The notes under the pieces were generated by a model. It did not search any database. It was not told where the DNA came from and worked only from the letters and a program-made list of their open reading frames with translations. A stretch of 64,000 nucleotides of DNA from Tannerellaceae bacterium. GTDB taxonomy: Bacteria > Bacteroidota > Bacteroidia > Bacteroidales > Tannerellaceae. Where the stretch lies: assembly GCA_021201865.1 (NCBI GenBank), contig JAJQEE010000114.1:1-64000 (forward strand), given 5' to 3'. Of the stretch, positions 1 to 8,684 are shown one piece after another. Position numbers and translations under genes: made by a program. Each line of letters opens with the position of its first letter. Position 1 is the stretch's first letter.

Positions 1-119
1 ATTCACATGTAACCCCTGTCGGGGTAATTACTTATAAATCGTAACTTTTTAATTTCTCGTTTTACTTTTGGGACACCTCCTTCCTGTTTGATAGTACATT
101 TTCTATATTTCTCTGTTTG

Positions 120-1688
120 TTATCGGGCAGGTTGATAGTCGAACCACTCTATTTCAGCTTCTGCCTGTGAATCCGGGGAGGCGGATGTGGCATATAGTCC
201 TAACATGATCCCGGTGAAACCTCCGGCTGTTTCTGTGCTCAGCAAACGGGTATCCATTTTCCCGATCTCCTGATAGGTGATGCCATCCTCAGAATAGGAA
301 AAACGATACCAGTCATTTTCACCTGTTACCCGTACATAGAGTTGTTCTGCTTGTACCGGGATCTCTTTTTCGGTGTGAATCAGGTTTCCGATATGATACC
401 GTAGGTTCAAGGTCTGTTTTCCATTTTCTACCTGCTTGATCAGGATGTCATAATGGTAATGGTCCCGCATATAGACTGTTAAACCTGCTTCATCCTGTTC
501 TTTTCCCTTTTTCAGACGGATCGCGGTGGTTGCCTGGAAGTTAATATGCTGCTGGCGTCTGCCTATAAAAGTGGGGGAGGCCAGATCATCTAATTGAACA
601 GGCGTTGCTTTTAAACGCAAGGCTCCGTTTTCCGGCCAGTGATAATTACTGAGGTGGGGATTACGGAGATAGTTCCACTCCACATTCCGCTCTTTGTCAT
701 TAAACCAGGTACGTGACTCCGGTGTTTGGAAGGGTTGTAAAGGTAAGGTTTTTGCCTGCATTTCCAGTTGGATAGGTTCTCCTCCGTTAATAACCGGCCA
801 TTCTCCTTCTTTCCATTCAACAGGAGCAAGGAATGTTTCCCGGCCCAACAGATGGTGTGTGCCGGATTGTGGACGGAAAGCCAGGAAAACCACCCACCAG
901 GAACCATCATGCGCTTGTATGAAATCTGCATGTCCCGTGCCCTGGATCGGATTGGTCTGGGCATTGGCATCGATATGAGTCAGGATCGGGTTGGCCGGAT
1001 TACTTTCGTAAGGTCCATAGATGGAGCGGCTCCGTGCAATCGTTACTTTATGTCCATATTCGGTTCCACCCTCAGAGATCAACAGGTAATACCAGTTATC
1101 TTTTTTATAGAGGTGGGGTCCTTCCGGATACCGCCCTCCTGTACCTCCCCAGATGGAACGGGGCTCGGTGAGTAATTCTCCGGTGGTGATATCTATTTCA
1201 CTTAACATGATCTGATTCTCCGGATTGGATACCAGATAACACTTTCCGTCTTCAAAATAGAGGGACGGATCAATTCCTCCCTGCCGGACATAGATGGGCT
1301 CAGACCATTCACCATAGGGGTCGTTTGTGTATACATAAAAATTTCCTCCTTTGGTTACATTGGTCGTAATCATGTAGAAAGTTCCTTCATGATACCGGAT
1401 CGTGGGGGCAAAAATACCCATGGATGCCGGAATATCCTGTAAAGGTATCTGAGACTCACGGGTAAGGCAGTGGCCGATCTGTTTCCAGTTCACCAGGTCT
1501 TTACTGTGGAAGAGAGGCACTCCGGGAAAATATTCAAAACTACTGTTCACCAAATAATAATCATCCCCCACACGGCAGACGCTGGGATCCGGATGGTAAC
1601 CGGGAATGACCGGATTCTGATAACTGTTTTGTGCTGTAAGGGTGGTCCATACAAAAAGAGGAAGGAGGAAAATAAGGCTTTTTCTCAT
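120..1688 (-). CDS. Secreted GH43-family glycoside hydrolase (beta-xylosidase / alpha-L-arabinofuranosidase type)
   Basis: Secreted glycosidase of 522 aa predicted to remove xylosyl or arabinosyl residues from plant or microbial polysaccharides. A signal peptide occupies residues 1-19 (cleavage after LTA), implying export to the periplasm or surface. The five-bladed propeller of GH43 is indicated by the three acidic positions typical of the family: D34 in HPDPS (base), D140 in GGIDPSL (pKa modulator) and E189 in YPEGPH (acid). The C-terminal ~190 residues look like the beta-sandwich domain commonly attached to GH43 xylosidases. It is read away from the injection-system operon and appears monocistronic. 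Family assignment is confident; the exact substrate is not visible from sequence. Confidence 0.9.
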   Translation of the reverse strand: MRKSLIFLLPLFVWTTLTAQNSYQNPVIPGYHPDPSVCRVGDDYYLVNSSFEYFPGVPLFHSKDLVNWKQIGHCLTRESQIPLQDIPASMGIFAPTIRYHEGTFYMITTNVTKGGNFYVYTNDPYGEWSEPIYVRQGGIDPSLYFEDGKCYLVSNPENQIMLSEIDITTGELLTEPRSIWGGTGGRYPEGPHLYKKDNWYYLLISEGGTEYGHKVTIARSRSIYGPYESNPANPILTHIDANAQTNPIQGTGHADFIQAHDGSWWVVFLAFRPQSGTHHLLGRETFLAPVEWKEGEWPVINGGEPIQLEMQAKTLPLQPFQTPESRTWFNDKERNVEWNYLRNPHLSNYHWPENGALRLKATPVQLDDLASPTFIGRRQQHINFQATTAIRLKKGKEQDEAGLTVYMRDHYHYDILIKQVENGKQTLNLRYHIGNLIHTEKEIPVQAEQLYVRVTGENDWYRFSYSEDGITYQEIGKMDTRLLSTETAGGFTGIMLGLYATSASPDSQAEAEIEWFDYQPAR

Positions 1689-1762
1689 AAACTCATGGTT
1701 GATTTAAAGTGATTATTACTCATCTGGAAGAGCTGGTTGTGTTTATTTCCAGCCTCCCGGAA

Positions 1763-1770
1763 CAAAAATA
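1763..1770 (-). promoter_or_regulatory. Putative -7 box for the GH43 gene
   Basis: The minus strand reads TATTTTTG, an exact match to the Bacteroidetes -7 consensus TAnnTTTG, about 75 bp upstream of the GH43 start. No clear -33 TTTG lies at the usual spacing, so this is a moderate prediction. Confidence 0.4.
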
Positions 1771-1840
1771 GTATATATTTTACATTTATGCATGAGGAAC
1801 GAAAATAGAATTTCCGGTGAATCTCATTTTAATGGGATGG

Positions 1841-1909
1841 CGAAATAAAATTTCGTCATCCGTCTCTATTTTTACTTCCGGCGGCACGAATCATCTCTAC
1901 TATAGAGAT
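1841..1909 (+). promoter_or_regulatory. Two small inverted repeats upstream of the injection-system operon
   Basis: CGAAAT-AAA-ATTTCG (1841-1855) and ATCTCTA-CTA-TAGAGAT (1893-1909) are perfect dyads lying 33-100 bp before the first injection-system gene. They could be operators or leader hairpins. I found no good -7 TAnnTTTG match for the operon in this gap, so the promoter itself is unidentified. Confidence 0.35.
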
Positions 1910-1941
1910 CACGTGCAACTCTATTACCGGAAAAATACCGT

Positions 1942-2487
1942 ATGATTATGATCGATAGAACAATCACCACATTCTCTTCTCTACTGTCAGATTATCTGAA
2001 AAGAACCTTTCATTTACAGGAGGATATCGTGGTTGTGCAACCGGTCCCTACCAATCCGTCCGGAGGTGATAATAAGGTGCATCTGACCTTAGTCAACATT
2101 GAGCGGGAAATGTCAGCCGGAATCTCTTTTACAAAGAGGAATATTTCCGCTTCCTATTCGCAATCCGGCTCTCCCGGCTGGTTACTGAACCTGTATGTCC
2201 TGATCAGTGCCATATTTTCAGATAAACAATATAAGGAGGCTTTACAACTGATTTCAGCCGTGGTCCTTTACCTGCAGGCTCATAACACTTTCACGTTGGA
2301 AAAGACCGGGCTTTCTCTGGCAATAGAGCCGGTGAACCTGTCGATGCATGAGCTGAGTAATCTGTGGGGCATGTGTGGGAATACCTATTATCCCTCTTTA
2401 TTGTGCAAGATAAGAGTATTGAATATCGAATCGGATGCGATCCGGGATATACGACCTATGGTCCGGGAAAAGGAGGTTCACCTATGA
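1942..2487 (+). CDS. DUF4255 family protein (Pvc16-like), first gene of the contractile injection system operon
   Basis: A 181-aa cytoplasmic protein of the DUF4255 type. In characterised extracellular contractile injection systems the homologue (Pvc16/Afp16) caps or terminates the tube-sheath and sets particle length. The N-terminal region (a helix with DYLKR, then LTLVNIERE) and the segment containing LNLYVLISAIF fit the family, and family members usually open such operons in Bacteroidetes. The start is the ATG at 1942; a second in-frame ATG two codons later is equally possible. Its stop overlaps the start of the next gene (ATGA), consistent with translational coupling. The family call is inferred from sequence and context. 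Confidence 0.75.
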   Translation: MIMIDRTITTFSSLLSDYLKRTFHLQEDIVVVQPVPTNPSGGDNKVHLTLVNIEREMSAGISFTKRNISASYSQSGSPGWLLNLYVLISAIFSDKQYKEALQLISAVVLYLQAHNTFTLEKTGLSLAIEPVNLSMHELSNLWGMCGNTYYPSLLCKIRVLNIESDAIRDIRPMVREKEVHL

Positions 2488-3182
2488 GTTGCACGGAGAA
2501 ATATACCATCTGGTTTACAGTAGAGGTTCGTCATGCGTATTATGGGGAAGGGAAAATTCCGCTATCCATCCGGCTAACGGAGAAGATGCAGGGTTTATTC
2601 CGGAAATATAATCTGATGATGCGAAGATGGAAACAGAATGAGTGGATCATTTTATCCCCGGAAACGTTTCAGGGAATAGAGGAAACAGCGTGTCTGACTT
2701 TGCTGATCACTCCTTCCGATCCTGTTTTTTATTATGTCTCAGATCCAACCCTACAAACAGAGGACAAAGAGATCACCTATCGCTCTTCTACGCTACCGGG
2801 CATATGGAAAGAGGTGGAAATACCACAGGGGAATTTACCGGAACGGATTACCCTTACTGTTCCGGCGAAAACAAACTACTGGGAGATCCTGCTATTCCCT
2901 TCAGCAGAAGGAAATTCCTATCCTTTGGGGGTTCGTGAGAAACAGAACCGGGTTGCTTTCCGGGAAATGGAGAAGATTCAGTGGCTGGATGGTTCAACCA
3001 TTTTCAGGATCTGCTCGCAGGAGAAAATACCGGTGCAGGCTGTATATACATACCAGCTCCGGTTAATAGAGAACCGGGAAGGGAAGGAGCGGGTGTTATC
3101 GGAAACGCTCCCTGTTCCCCGTCCGGAGCAACTCTCTGTCACCGGTGAAAAAGAGACGATCACAAGCTATTTTAATTTATAA
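2484..3182 (+). CDS. Uncharacterised contractile-injection-system-associated protein
   Basis: A 232-aa soluble protein with no signal peptide, begun at the ATG at 2484, which overlaps the previous stop and follows a strong AGGAGG ribosome-binding site; a longer reading frame from 2364 is an artefact of the overlap. I do not recognise a named domain. The N-terminus (TIWFTVEVRHAYYG) and many short beta-type stretches suggest a beta-rich structural protein. Position between the DUF4255 gene and the sheath gene implies an assembly or terminator/cap role, but this is inference from synteny only. Confidence 0.6.
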   Translation: MSCTEKYTIWFTVEVRHAYYGEGKIPLSIRLTEKMQGLFRKYNLMMRRWKQNEWIILSPETFQGIEETACLTLLITPSDPVFYYVSDPTLQTEDKEITYRSSTLPGIWKEVEIPQGNLPERITLTVPAKTNYWEILLFPSAEGNSYPLGVREKQNRVAFREMEKIQWLDGSTIFRICSQEKIPVQAVYTYQLRLIENREGKERVLSETLPVPRPEQLSVTGEKETITSYFNL

Positions 3183-3200
3183 ATTTTTAATTGGAATGTC

Positions 3201-4778
3201 ATGAGTGCAATGAAAACTCCCGGAGTGTATATTGTGGAAAAGAATGCTTTTCCAAATTCCGTCGTGGAAGTAGCTACGGCTATTCCTGCTTTTATCGGTT
3301 ATACGGAAAAAGCGGTGAACGGTAATAATTCTTTATTGAATAAGCCCTGGAAGATCACTTCGATCGCAGAGTTTATCCTTTATTTTGGGGGAGCACCTAC
3401 CCCGAAGTTTCATTTTACGGTGGAGGATACGACTCCGGATGAGGAGACGGATGAAGCAGATGAGAAGACAGAGGGTGTCCGGAGTAAGGAGATCACTTTT
3501 GAGGAGAAAAAATATCTGTTAAGCCGGGTGGATCCTTATTCTCTTTACTATCAGATGTTACTTTTCTATGCCAATGGAGGAGGGCCCTGCTATATTGTTT
3601 CTGTAGGTGACTATACCAAAGAGATAGATTTTGATTCTCTCAAAAATGGTTTGCTTCCTCTTGAAAAAGAGCAGGAGCCCACCATGATTGTCATACCGGA
3701 GGCGGTTGCACTTGCTGTAGATAATTGCTATTCCCTGCAACAGGCTGTACTGAATCACTGTGGATATCAGATGAAAAACCGGTTTGCCCTGCTGGATATT
3801 TATGATGGCTATAAAGACCGTAAAGATCCGGATGGAGATGTCGTTAATACTTTCCGGGAAAAGATAGGAAGTAATTTCCTGGATTTCGGGGCTGCTTATT
3901 ATCCCTGGTTGAATACAACCATCGTGCAGGAGAGTGAGATTTCTTTTGCCAATCTCCAGGGGGATCCTGAAACGGCAGAAGAGGGTTTGGGGCTTCTCGT
4001 CTCTTTATTAAAAAAGGAATTTGATTTAACGGATGATAAAGAGGACGGAGAAATTAGTATAGAAGAAAAACAGTTAAGGGAATTCCTTGAAGGCTTTAAT
4101 CCTGCTGCGTCACAGGAGGAGAAGGACACGTGTCATAAAGTCTGGTCACAAATAAGTTCCACTTATAGTACGGTGATGAAGGCTATGGTGGATTATCTGA
4201 ATCTGTTGCCTGTCTCGGCTGCTATGGCGGGGATCTATACGATGGTAGATAACACCCGGGGAGTCTGGAAAGCTCCGGCCAATGTGAGTATCTCTTCTGT
4301 GGTAAATCCTGTACTCAATATTACACAGGATGAGCAGGAAGACCTGAATGTTCCGATTAATGGTAAAGCTGTGAATGCGATCCGGATCTTTACCGGAGAA
4401 GGGAATAAGGTGTGGGGTGCCCGTACCCTTGATGGCAATTCCTTAGATTGGCGGTATATCAATGTGCGCCGTACCATGATCATGCTGCAGGAGTCTATTA
4501 AGAATGCTGCCCGGGCCTATGTGTTTGATCCGAATGATGCCAATACATGGGTGAATGTGAAATGTATGATCTCCAATTTCCTGAATGGGATCTGGAAACG
4601 GGGAGGATTGGCTGGTGCATCCCCGGATGATGCCTATAGTGTACATGTCGGTCTGGGAGATACCATGACGCCGGAGGATATTCTGGAAGGGATTATGCGT
4701 ATCACCGTACTGGTGGCTATGGTCCGTCCGGCGGAATTCATAGAGATTACCTTCCAGCAACAGATGCAGGAAAACTGA
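3201..4778 (+). CDS. Contractile injection system tail sheath protein
   Basis: A 525-aa phage-type tail sheath subunit that polymerises around the inner tube and contracts to drive it into a target. The N-terminal MKTPGVYIVEKNAFPNSV and FIGYTEKA segments match the conserved sheath start, and the C-terminal domain (DANTWVNVKCMISNFLNGIWKRGG, quoted here only to position it near residues 448-471; then EFIEITFQQQMQ) matches the conserved sheath core. An acidic insertion near residues 75-95 is probably surface exposed. Only one sheath gene is present, unlike PVC and Afp loci, which carry several. The gene is followed by a 76-bp repeat-containing gap before the tube gene. Confidence 0.92.
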   Translation: MSAMKTPGVYIVEKNAFPNSVVEVATAIPAFIGYTEKAVNGNNSLLNKPWKITSIAEFILYFGGAPTPKFHFTVEDTTPDEETDEADEKTEGVRSKEITFEEKKYLLSRVDPYSLYYQMLLFYANGGGPCYIVSVGDYTKEIDFDSLKNGLLPLEKEQEPTMIVIPEAVALAVDNCYSLQQAVLNHCGYQMKNRFALLDIYDGYKDRKDPDGDVVNTFREKIGSNFLDFGAAYYPWLNTTIVQESEISFANLQGDPETAEEGLGLLVSLLKKEFDLTDDKEDGEISIEEKQLREFLEGFNPAASQEEKDTCHKVWSQISSTYSTVMKAMVDYLNLLPVSAAMAGIYTMVDNTRGVWKAPANVSISSVVNPVLNITQDEQEDLNVPINGKAVNAIRIFTGEGNKVWGARTLDGNSLDWRYINVRRTMIMLQESIKNAARAYVFDPNDANTWVNVKCMISNFLNGIWKRGGLAGASPDDAYSVHVGLGDTMTPEDILEGIMRITVLVAMVRPAEFIEITFQQQMQEN

Positions 4779-4784
4779 TACATA

Positions 4785-4834
4785 TATTAAGTCAGAATAG
4801 TAAGTATATTAAATTAGAATAATAAGCATATTAA
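4785..4834 (+). repeat. Tandem 22-bp direct repeat between sheath and tube genes
   Basis: Two AT-rich 22-bp units (4785-4806 and 4807-4828) share TATTAA..TAGAATARTAAGYA-type sequence with five differences, and a third partial TATTAA follows. They fill the only sizeable gap inside the structural operon. Function unknown; possibly an mRNA processing or spacing element. Confidence 0.6.
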
Positions 4835-4854
4835 TCTTATAAAAATCAAATCAT

Positions 4855-5313
4855 ATGGCAGGAGATGCACAGGATAATGTATGGCCATTACCGAAGTTTT
4901 ATTTTGCAGTAGAGATTCCTCCGTTGGGAGAAACTGCTTTTCAGGAAGTTTCCGGATTAGACGTGGAGGCGCAGGTGATTGAGTACCGGCATGGGAATAG
5001 CAAAGAGTTCTCCACGATTAAAATGCCCGGTATCAAAAAATATGGAAATGTCACTTTGAAGAAAGGAATCTTTAGTGGGGATAATAAATTCTGGAAATGG
5101 TTTGAAGGGATTAAAATGAACCTGATCAAGCGGGAGGATGTAACCATTAAATTGCTGGATGAAAGTGGGAAACCCACCATGGTGTGGTCCCTGAAGAATG
5201 CCTGGCCTACCAAAATAACCGGTACGGATATGAAATCGGATGGGAATGAGGTGGCCGTGGAAACGTTAGAGATCGCTCATGAAGGTTTGACTATTGCTAA
5301 CGGGAAAGAATGA
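4855..5313 (+). CDS. Contractile injection system inner tube protein 1 (gp19/Hcp-like)
   Basis: A 152-aa tube subunit of the T4 gp19-like family. The segments LPKFYFAVEIPPLG, FQEVSGLDVEAQVIEYRHG and KMPGIKKYGNVTLKKG are the conserved beta strands that form the hexameric ring, and WKWFEG follows. It is expected to form most of the hollow inner tube expelled on contraction. It has its own intergenic region of 76 bp, which may allow higher expression than its neighbours. It overlaps the second tube gene by 4 bp. Confidence 0.92.
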   Translation: MAGDAQDNVWPLPKFYFAVEIPPLGETAFQEVSGLDVEAQVIEYRHGNSKEFSTIKMPGIKKYGNVTLKKGIFSGDNKFWKWFEGIKMNLIKREDVTIKLLDESGKPTMVWSLKNAWPTKITGTDMKSDGNEVAVETLEIAHEGLTIANGKE

Positions 5314-5747
5314 GTGGAGAAGTTCTTCCGGTTGCATTCTATTTCCGGGTTCGTTTTGCCGGAGTGGAACTGGCTTTTAAAGAAGTCTCCGGCCTCACCA
5401 CGGAAATGGAATTGGAAACTGTGCAGGAAGGCGGTGTCAATCACTATGAATACCGTCTTCCCAAACAGACCAAACATCCGAATCTGGTGATGAAAAGAGC
5501 ATTGGAACAAATCAATAAACAGGAGATCTCGTGGATACAGGCTATCCTGGAAAATGACTTCTCCCAGCCGGTTAAGCCCATTCAGATCACGGTTGATTTG
5601 TTAAATGCAAAAGAAGAACCTCTTTATACCTGGGCCTGTAATCATGCTTTTCCGGTGAAATGGGAAGTGGATACATTGGATTCGGAGAAAAATAGTGTGC
5701 TCATAGAGACACTTGAATTTTCATATACCACGCTTATCAGATCTTGA
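5310..5747 (+). CDS. Contractile injection system inner tube protein 2 (gp19-like)
   Basis: A 145-aa paralogue of the preceding tube protein with the same fold signatures (AFYFRVRFAGVELAFKEVSGL, located near residues 8-28; YEYRLPKQTKHPNLVMKR). Second tube paralogues in eCIS loci usually form the tube layer that connects the main tube to the spike-baseplate, and the position next to the tube-initiator gene fits. The ATG overlaps the stop of tube 1 (ATGA), so the two are probably translationally coupled. Confidence 0.9.
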   Translation: MSGEVLPVAFYFRVRFAGVELAFKEVSGLTTEMELETVQEGGVNHYEYRLPKQTKHPNLVMKRALEQINKQEISWIQAILENDFSQPVKPIQITVDLLNAKEEPLYTWACNHAFPVKWEVDTLDSEKNSVLIETLEFSYTTLIRS

Positions 5748-5752
5748 ATCCT

Positions 5753-5914
5753 ATGCCTGTTGTAATTAAAGAAATAGTGGTCCGGACCATCGTTGAAAAG
5801 AAGAGTGGTAACTCCGGAGTGGAAGAACAGCAACTCCGGGAGTTGAAACGAGAGATCCTCCGGGAAGTGCGTGGATGGATGGAACATGAAAAAAGAAAGG
5901 AACAGGAACGATGA
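5753..5914 (+). CDS. DUF5908-like small eCIS protein
   Basis: A 53-aa protein starting MPVVIKEIVVRTIVEKK and continuing into a charged helix rich in E, R and K. The MPxxIKExVxR start and small size match the DUF5908 family, which occurs in Bacteroidetes contractile-injection loci; its role is not known. It lies exactly between tube 2 and the LysM-type tube protein and its stop overlaps the next ATG, which argues that it is a real gene despite its size. Confidence 0.75.
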   Translation: MPVVIKEIVVRTIVEKKSGNSGVEEQQLRELKREILREVRGWMEHEKRKEQER

Positions 5915-6579
5915 GTGAACTGGAAAAAATGAGGATAGTAGGGTATGAGAACTCTCAGTATAAAGGAGGGTATAAAGAGTTTACCGTACAGATCAATCCT
6001 GCCACCATTCAGTGGGATAAGTCCATCCGGTACAGTAAAGTTCAGAAAGAGGGAAGTTTGAATCAGCCGGAAAATAAATATGTGGGCTATGAGGATGACA
6101 AGCTTTCCTTTAAGATCGTACTGGATGGTACGGGAGCTGTCCCTGAAACTACAAAGACAGTATCCGCTCAGATCTATCAGCTTTTGCAGGTGATTTATAA
6201 TAAAGTGGAAGAAAGCCATGAACCCCGCTATGTGATTGTATTTTGGGGAGCTTTCTGTTTTGAAGGACGGGTTTCCTCTTTTACCCAGGAATTTACTCTT
6301 TTTTCACCGGCCGGTATTCCCCTGCGGGCGACCATCAGTCTCCATCTGGTGAGTCACCTGGATAAAGAGGTCGCTAATAAAAAAGTGAATGAACAATCTC
6401 CGGACCTTACCCGGGTGATCACTTTGAAAGCGGGGGAATCCATACCGTTTTGGTGTAATAAAATTTACGAAGATGCTTCCTATTGTTACGAGATTGCTGC
6501 TTACAACGGTCTGGAAAACTTCAGGGATGTGAAACCGGGGGAGAAGATTATCTTCCCACCAGTAGAAAGATATGGCTGA
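5911..6579 (+). CDS. Contractile injection system tube-initiator protein (Pvc7-like, CIS tube/LysM)
   Basis: A 222-aa protein of the CIS-tube family (Pvc7/Afp7, T4 gp53 region analogue). The N-terminal part has FTVQINPATIQWDKSI, a hallmark start of the family, followed by FKIVLDGTGAVP. The C-terminus (ITLKAGESIPFWCNKIY, then PGEKIIFPP) is a LysM-like module, as in other members. It probably links the spike and baseplate hub to the tube. It overlaps the following spike gene by 8 bp. Confidence 0.85.
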   Translation: MSELEKMRIVGYENSQYKGGYKEFTVQINPATIQWDKSIRYSKVQKEGSLNQPENKYVGYEDDKLSFKIVLDGTGAVPETTKTVSAQIYQLLQVIYNKVEESHEPRYVIVFWGAFCFEGRVSSFTQEFTLFSPAGIPLRATISLHLVSHLDKEVANKKVNEQSPDLTRVITLKAGESIPFWCNKIYEDASYCYEIAAYNGLENFRDVKPGEKIIFPPVERYG

Positions 6580-8362
6580 TCAACCGGAAAAAAATAGTGC
6601 CGGCCTTGTTACCTGTACCATTTACAGTGAAGGTAAAAAGGTAAAAAGTACGTTTGAGTTGGTTTCCGTATGGATCCGGAAAGAGGTGAACCGGATAGGG
6701 AAAGCAACCTTAGTTTGGAATGCAGGAAACATTACCGGAGTCTCCATGAAGGAAAGTGAAGATGAGACGTTCGCACCCGGAAAAAAGATCCGGATAGAAG
6801 GTGGATACAGTTCTGTGGAAAATGTGCTGTTTGAAGGTATGGTCACTACTCACCGGGTGGAAGTGACCGGAGGAATTACGGGGAAATTAGTGATTGAATG
6901 CCGGGATTATGCCTTTCCTTCTACGTTGAGCCGCCGGAACCGGCTGTTTGAAAAAATGAAGGATAGTGAAGCGATCACGCAGATATTAAAAGATTATCCG
7001 GCTCTTTCGGCAACGGTAGAAAAAACGACAGTCAAACATACGGAGCTGGTCCAGTATTATTGTTCTGACTGGGATTTTATTTTATCCCGCGCAGATGGAA
7101 ATGGGCTGATCGTTCTGACGGAAGGAAAAAAGATAACTATCCATAAACCTGTTGTGAATAGCTCCCCGGTTCTGGAAGTAACTTACGGAAAAGATCTGAT
7201 TGATTTTGAAGGAAGTCTGGAAACGATGGGACAGACCGGAAAACTGGAAGCCTGGTCATGGGACTGTGCGAAGCAGGAACTGATCAAAGTCACAGGTGTC
7301 GTTCCCTCCCTGAATAAACAGGGAGATGCTCAATCAGCCGACCTGGCTAAAGCGATAGGGGTGACCGGATCAGTTCTGCAAACAGAAAGCTGCGCAGATA
7401 GAGCTTCCCTACAATCCTGGGCAGATGGCTGTCTTTTAAAGACAGGGTTAAGCCGGATCAGAGGGGCATTGCGGTTTCAGGGAAATGCAAAAGTAGTTCC
7501 GGGATCTCTTATTTCTTTGAAAGGGTTAGGTTCCCGTTTTGATGGAGACGTGTACGTGGGATGGGTGGAACATGAACTCCGGGAAGGAGACTGGGTTACC
7601 CAGGCTGGTATGGGGATACCATGTACTACGAGGTCCGGACATCCGGATGTGATGGCTCCGGTTGCTGCCGGATTATTGCCTGGAATTCAGGGGCTACATA
7701 TCGGGAAGGTGATCAAACTAAATGAAGATCCGGCCTGTGAATATAAAGTACAGGTAGAATTTCCTTTATTGAACGGAGAAAAGAATAGTCTTTGGGCCCG
7801 GATGAATACCTTTTGGGCGAGTAAAGGTTCCGGTTCTTTCTTTCTTCCGGATGTTGGTGATGAAGTCGTTATCGGATTCCTGAATAATGATCCTTGTCAT
7901 GCTGTTTTGTTAGGAAGCCTATATAGTAGTAAACGGAAGCCGGCGTATGAGTTTACGGCTAAAAATAATATCCGGGGGATCGTCTCCCGTTCTAAAATGA
8001 AGCTGGAGTTTGAGGAGGAAAAGAAGATCATCACCATTTCGACTCCCGGCAAAAACCAGATCGAAATAAGCGATGACGGAAAATGGATCCGGTTAACGGA
8101 CCAGCATAACAATAAAATAGAAATGCTCGAAAAAGGGATCCATATGGAATCTGCTCAGGAGATTACCCTGAAAGCCAAAACGAATATTACCCTGGATGCG
8201 GGAATGAGCATTGAAGTAAAAGCAAAGAAAGATCTCTCTATGCAGGGATTAAACATAGAAGCGAAGACAAATGCGACTCTGACCGCTAAAGGAGCTGCCA
8301 AAGCGGAACTATCTGCAACGGGTCAGACGGTAGTCAGTGGTGCACTGGTAAAGATCAATTAA
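6572..8362 (+). CDS. VgrG/Pvc8-like spike protein
   Basis: A 596-aa trimeric spike protein. The N-terminal ~330 residues resemble the gp27-like hub of VgrG (WDFILSRADGNGLIVL is the typical hub motif near residues 163-178). Residues ~370-460 look like a gp5-type OB-fold (VIKLNEDPACEYKVQVEFP; VGDEVVIGFLNNDP). The C-terminal ~120 residues contain short repeats such as EIS..GKWIRLTD, NKIEMLEKGI and TLKAKTNITLDAG that would make the triple-stranded beta-helix needle. It is followed directly by the PAAR tip gene. No toxin domain is fused to the C-terminus. Confidence 0.9.
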   Translation: MADQPEKNSAGLVTCTIYSEGKKVKSTFELVSVWIRKEVNRIGKATLVWNAGNITGVSMKESEDETFAPGKKIRIEGGYSSVENVLFEGMVTTHRVEVTGGITGKLVIECRDYAFPSTLSRRNRLFEKMKDSEAITQILKDYPALSATVEKTTVKHTELVQYYCSDWDFILSRADGNGLIVLTEGKKITIHKPVVNSSPVLEVTYGKDLIDFEGSLETMGQTGKLEAWSWDCAKQELIKVTGVVPSLNKQGDAQSADLAKAIGVTGSVLQTESCADRASLQSWADGCLLKTGLSRIRGALRFQGNAKVVPGSLISLKGLGSRFDGDVYVGWVEHELREGDWVTQAGMGIPCTTRSGHPDVMAPVAAGLLPGIQGLHIGKVIKLNEDPACEYKVQVEFPLLNGEKNSLWARMNTFWASKGSGSFFLPDVGDEVVIGFLNNDPCHAVLLGSLYSSKRKPAYEFTAKNNIRGIVSRSKMKLEFEEEKKIITISTPGKNQIEISDDGKWIRLTDQHNNKIEMLEKGIHMESAQEITLKAKTNITLDAGMSIEVKAKKDLSMQGLNIEAKTNATLTAKGAAKAELSATGQTVVSGALVKIN

Positions 8363-8380
8363 CGAATAAAATAAAAAAAT

Positions 8381-8680
8381 ATGCCCCCAGCCGCAAGAAT
8401 AACAGATATGCATGTTTGTCCGATGGTGACTCCGGGACTTCCTCCTGTGCCTCATGTGGGAGGACCGGTTATCGGACCCGGTGTACCGAATGTACTGATC
8501 GGAGGATTACCGGCTGCCGTCGTAGGAGATCTTTGTACCTGCGTAGGTCCTCCGGATAGTATTATCCAGGGTTCTCTGACTGTCATGATCGGTGGGAAGC
8601 CGGCTGCCCGGATGGGTGATACGTGTGTTCATGGTGGCTCTGTCGTGATGGGTATGCCAAATGTTATGATAGGAGGATGA
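8381..8680 (+). CDS. PAAR-domain spike tip protein (Pvc10-like)
   Basis: A 99-aa PAAR protein that caps the spike and sharpens it. Repeated PAARxxD/PxV(L/M)IGG motifs are visible (MPPAARITDMHVCP at the start, VLIGGLPAAVVGD in the middle, MIGGKPAARMGD and NVMIGG at the end), with His and Cys residues suited to bind a metal. It has no C-terminal extension, so it is a plain tip rather than a PAAR-toxin fusion. Confidence 0.93.
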   Translation: MPPAARITDMHVCPMVTPGLPPVPHVGGPVIGPGVPNVLIGGLPAAVVGDLCTCVGPPDSIIQGSLTVMIGGKPAARMGDTCVHGGSVVMGMPNVMIGG

Positions 8681-8684
8681 TGCA

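Noticed and set aside
12..25. Hairpin ACCCC-TGTC-GGGGT as terminator of the GH43 gene
   Set aside because: Short stem, no U-tract on the relevant strand, and about 95 bp from the stop; too weak to list.
611..1175. Several ORFs overlapping the GH43 gene
   Set aside because: They are alternative frames of a conserved enzyme with all catalytic motifs and have no recognisable family.
2364..2483. Longer N-terminus for the second injection-system gene
   Set aside because: It would overlap the DUF4255 gene by over 120 bp; the ATG at 2484 has AGGAGG before it and a coupled stop/start.
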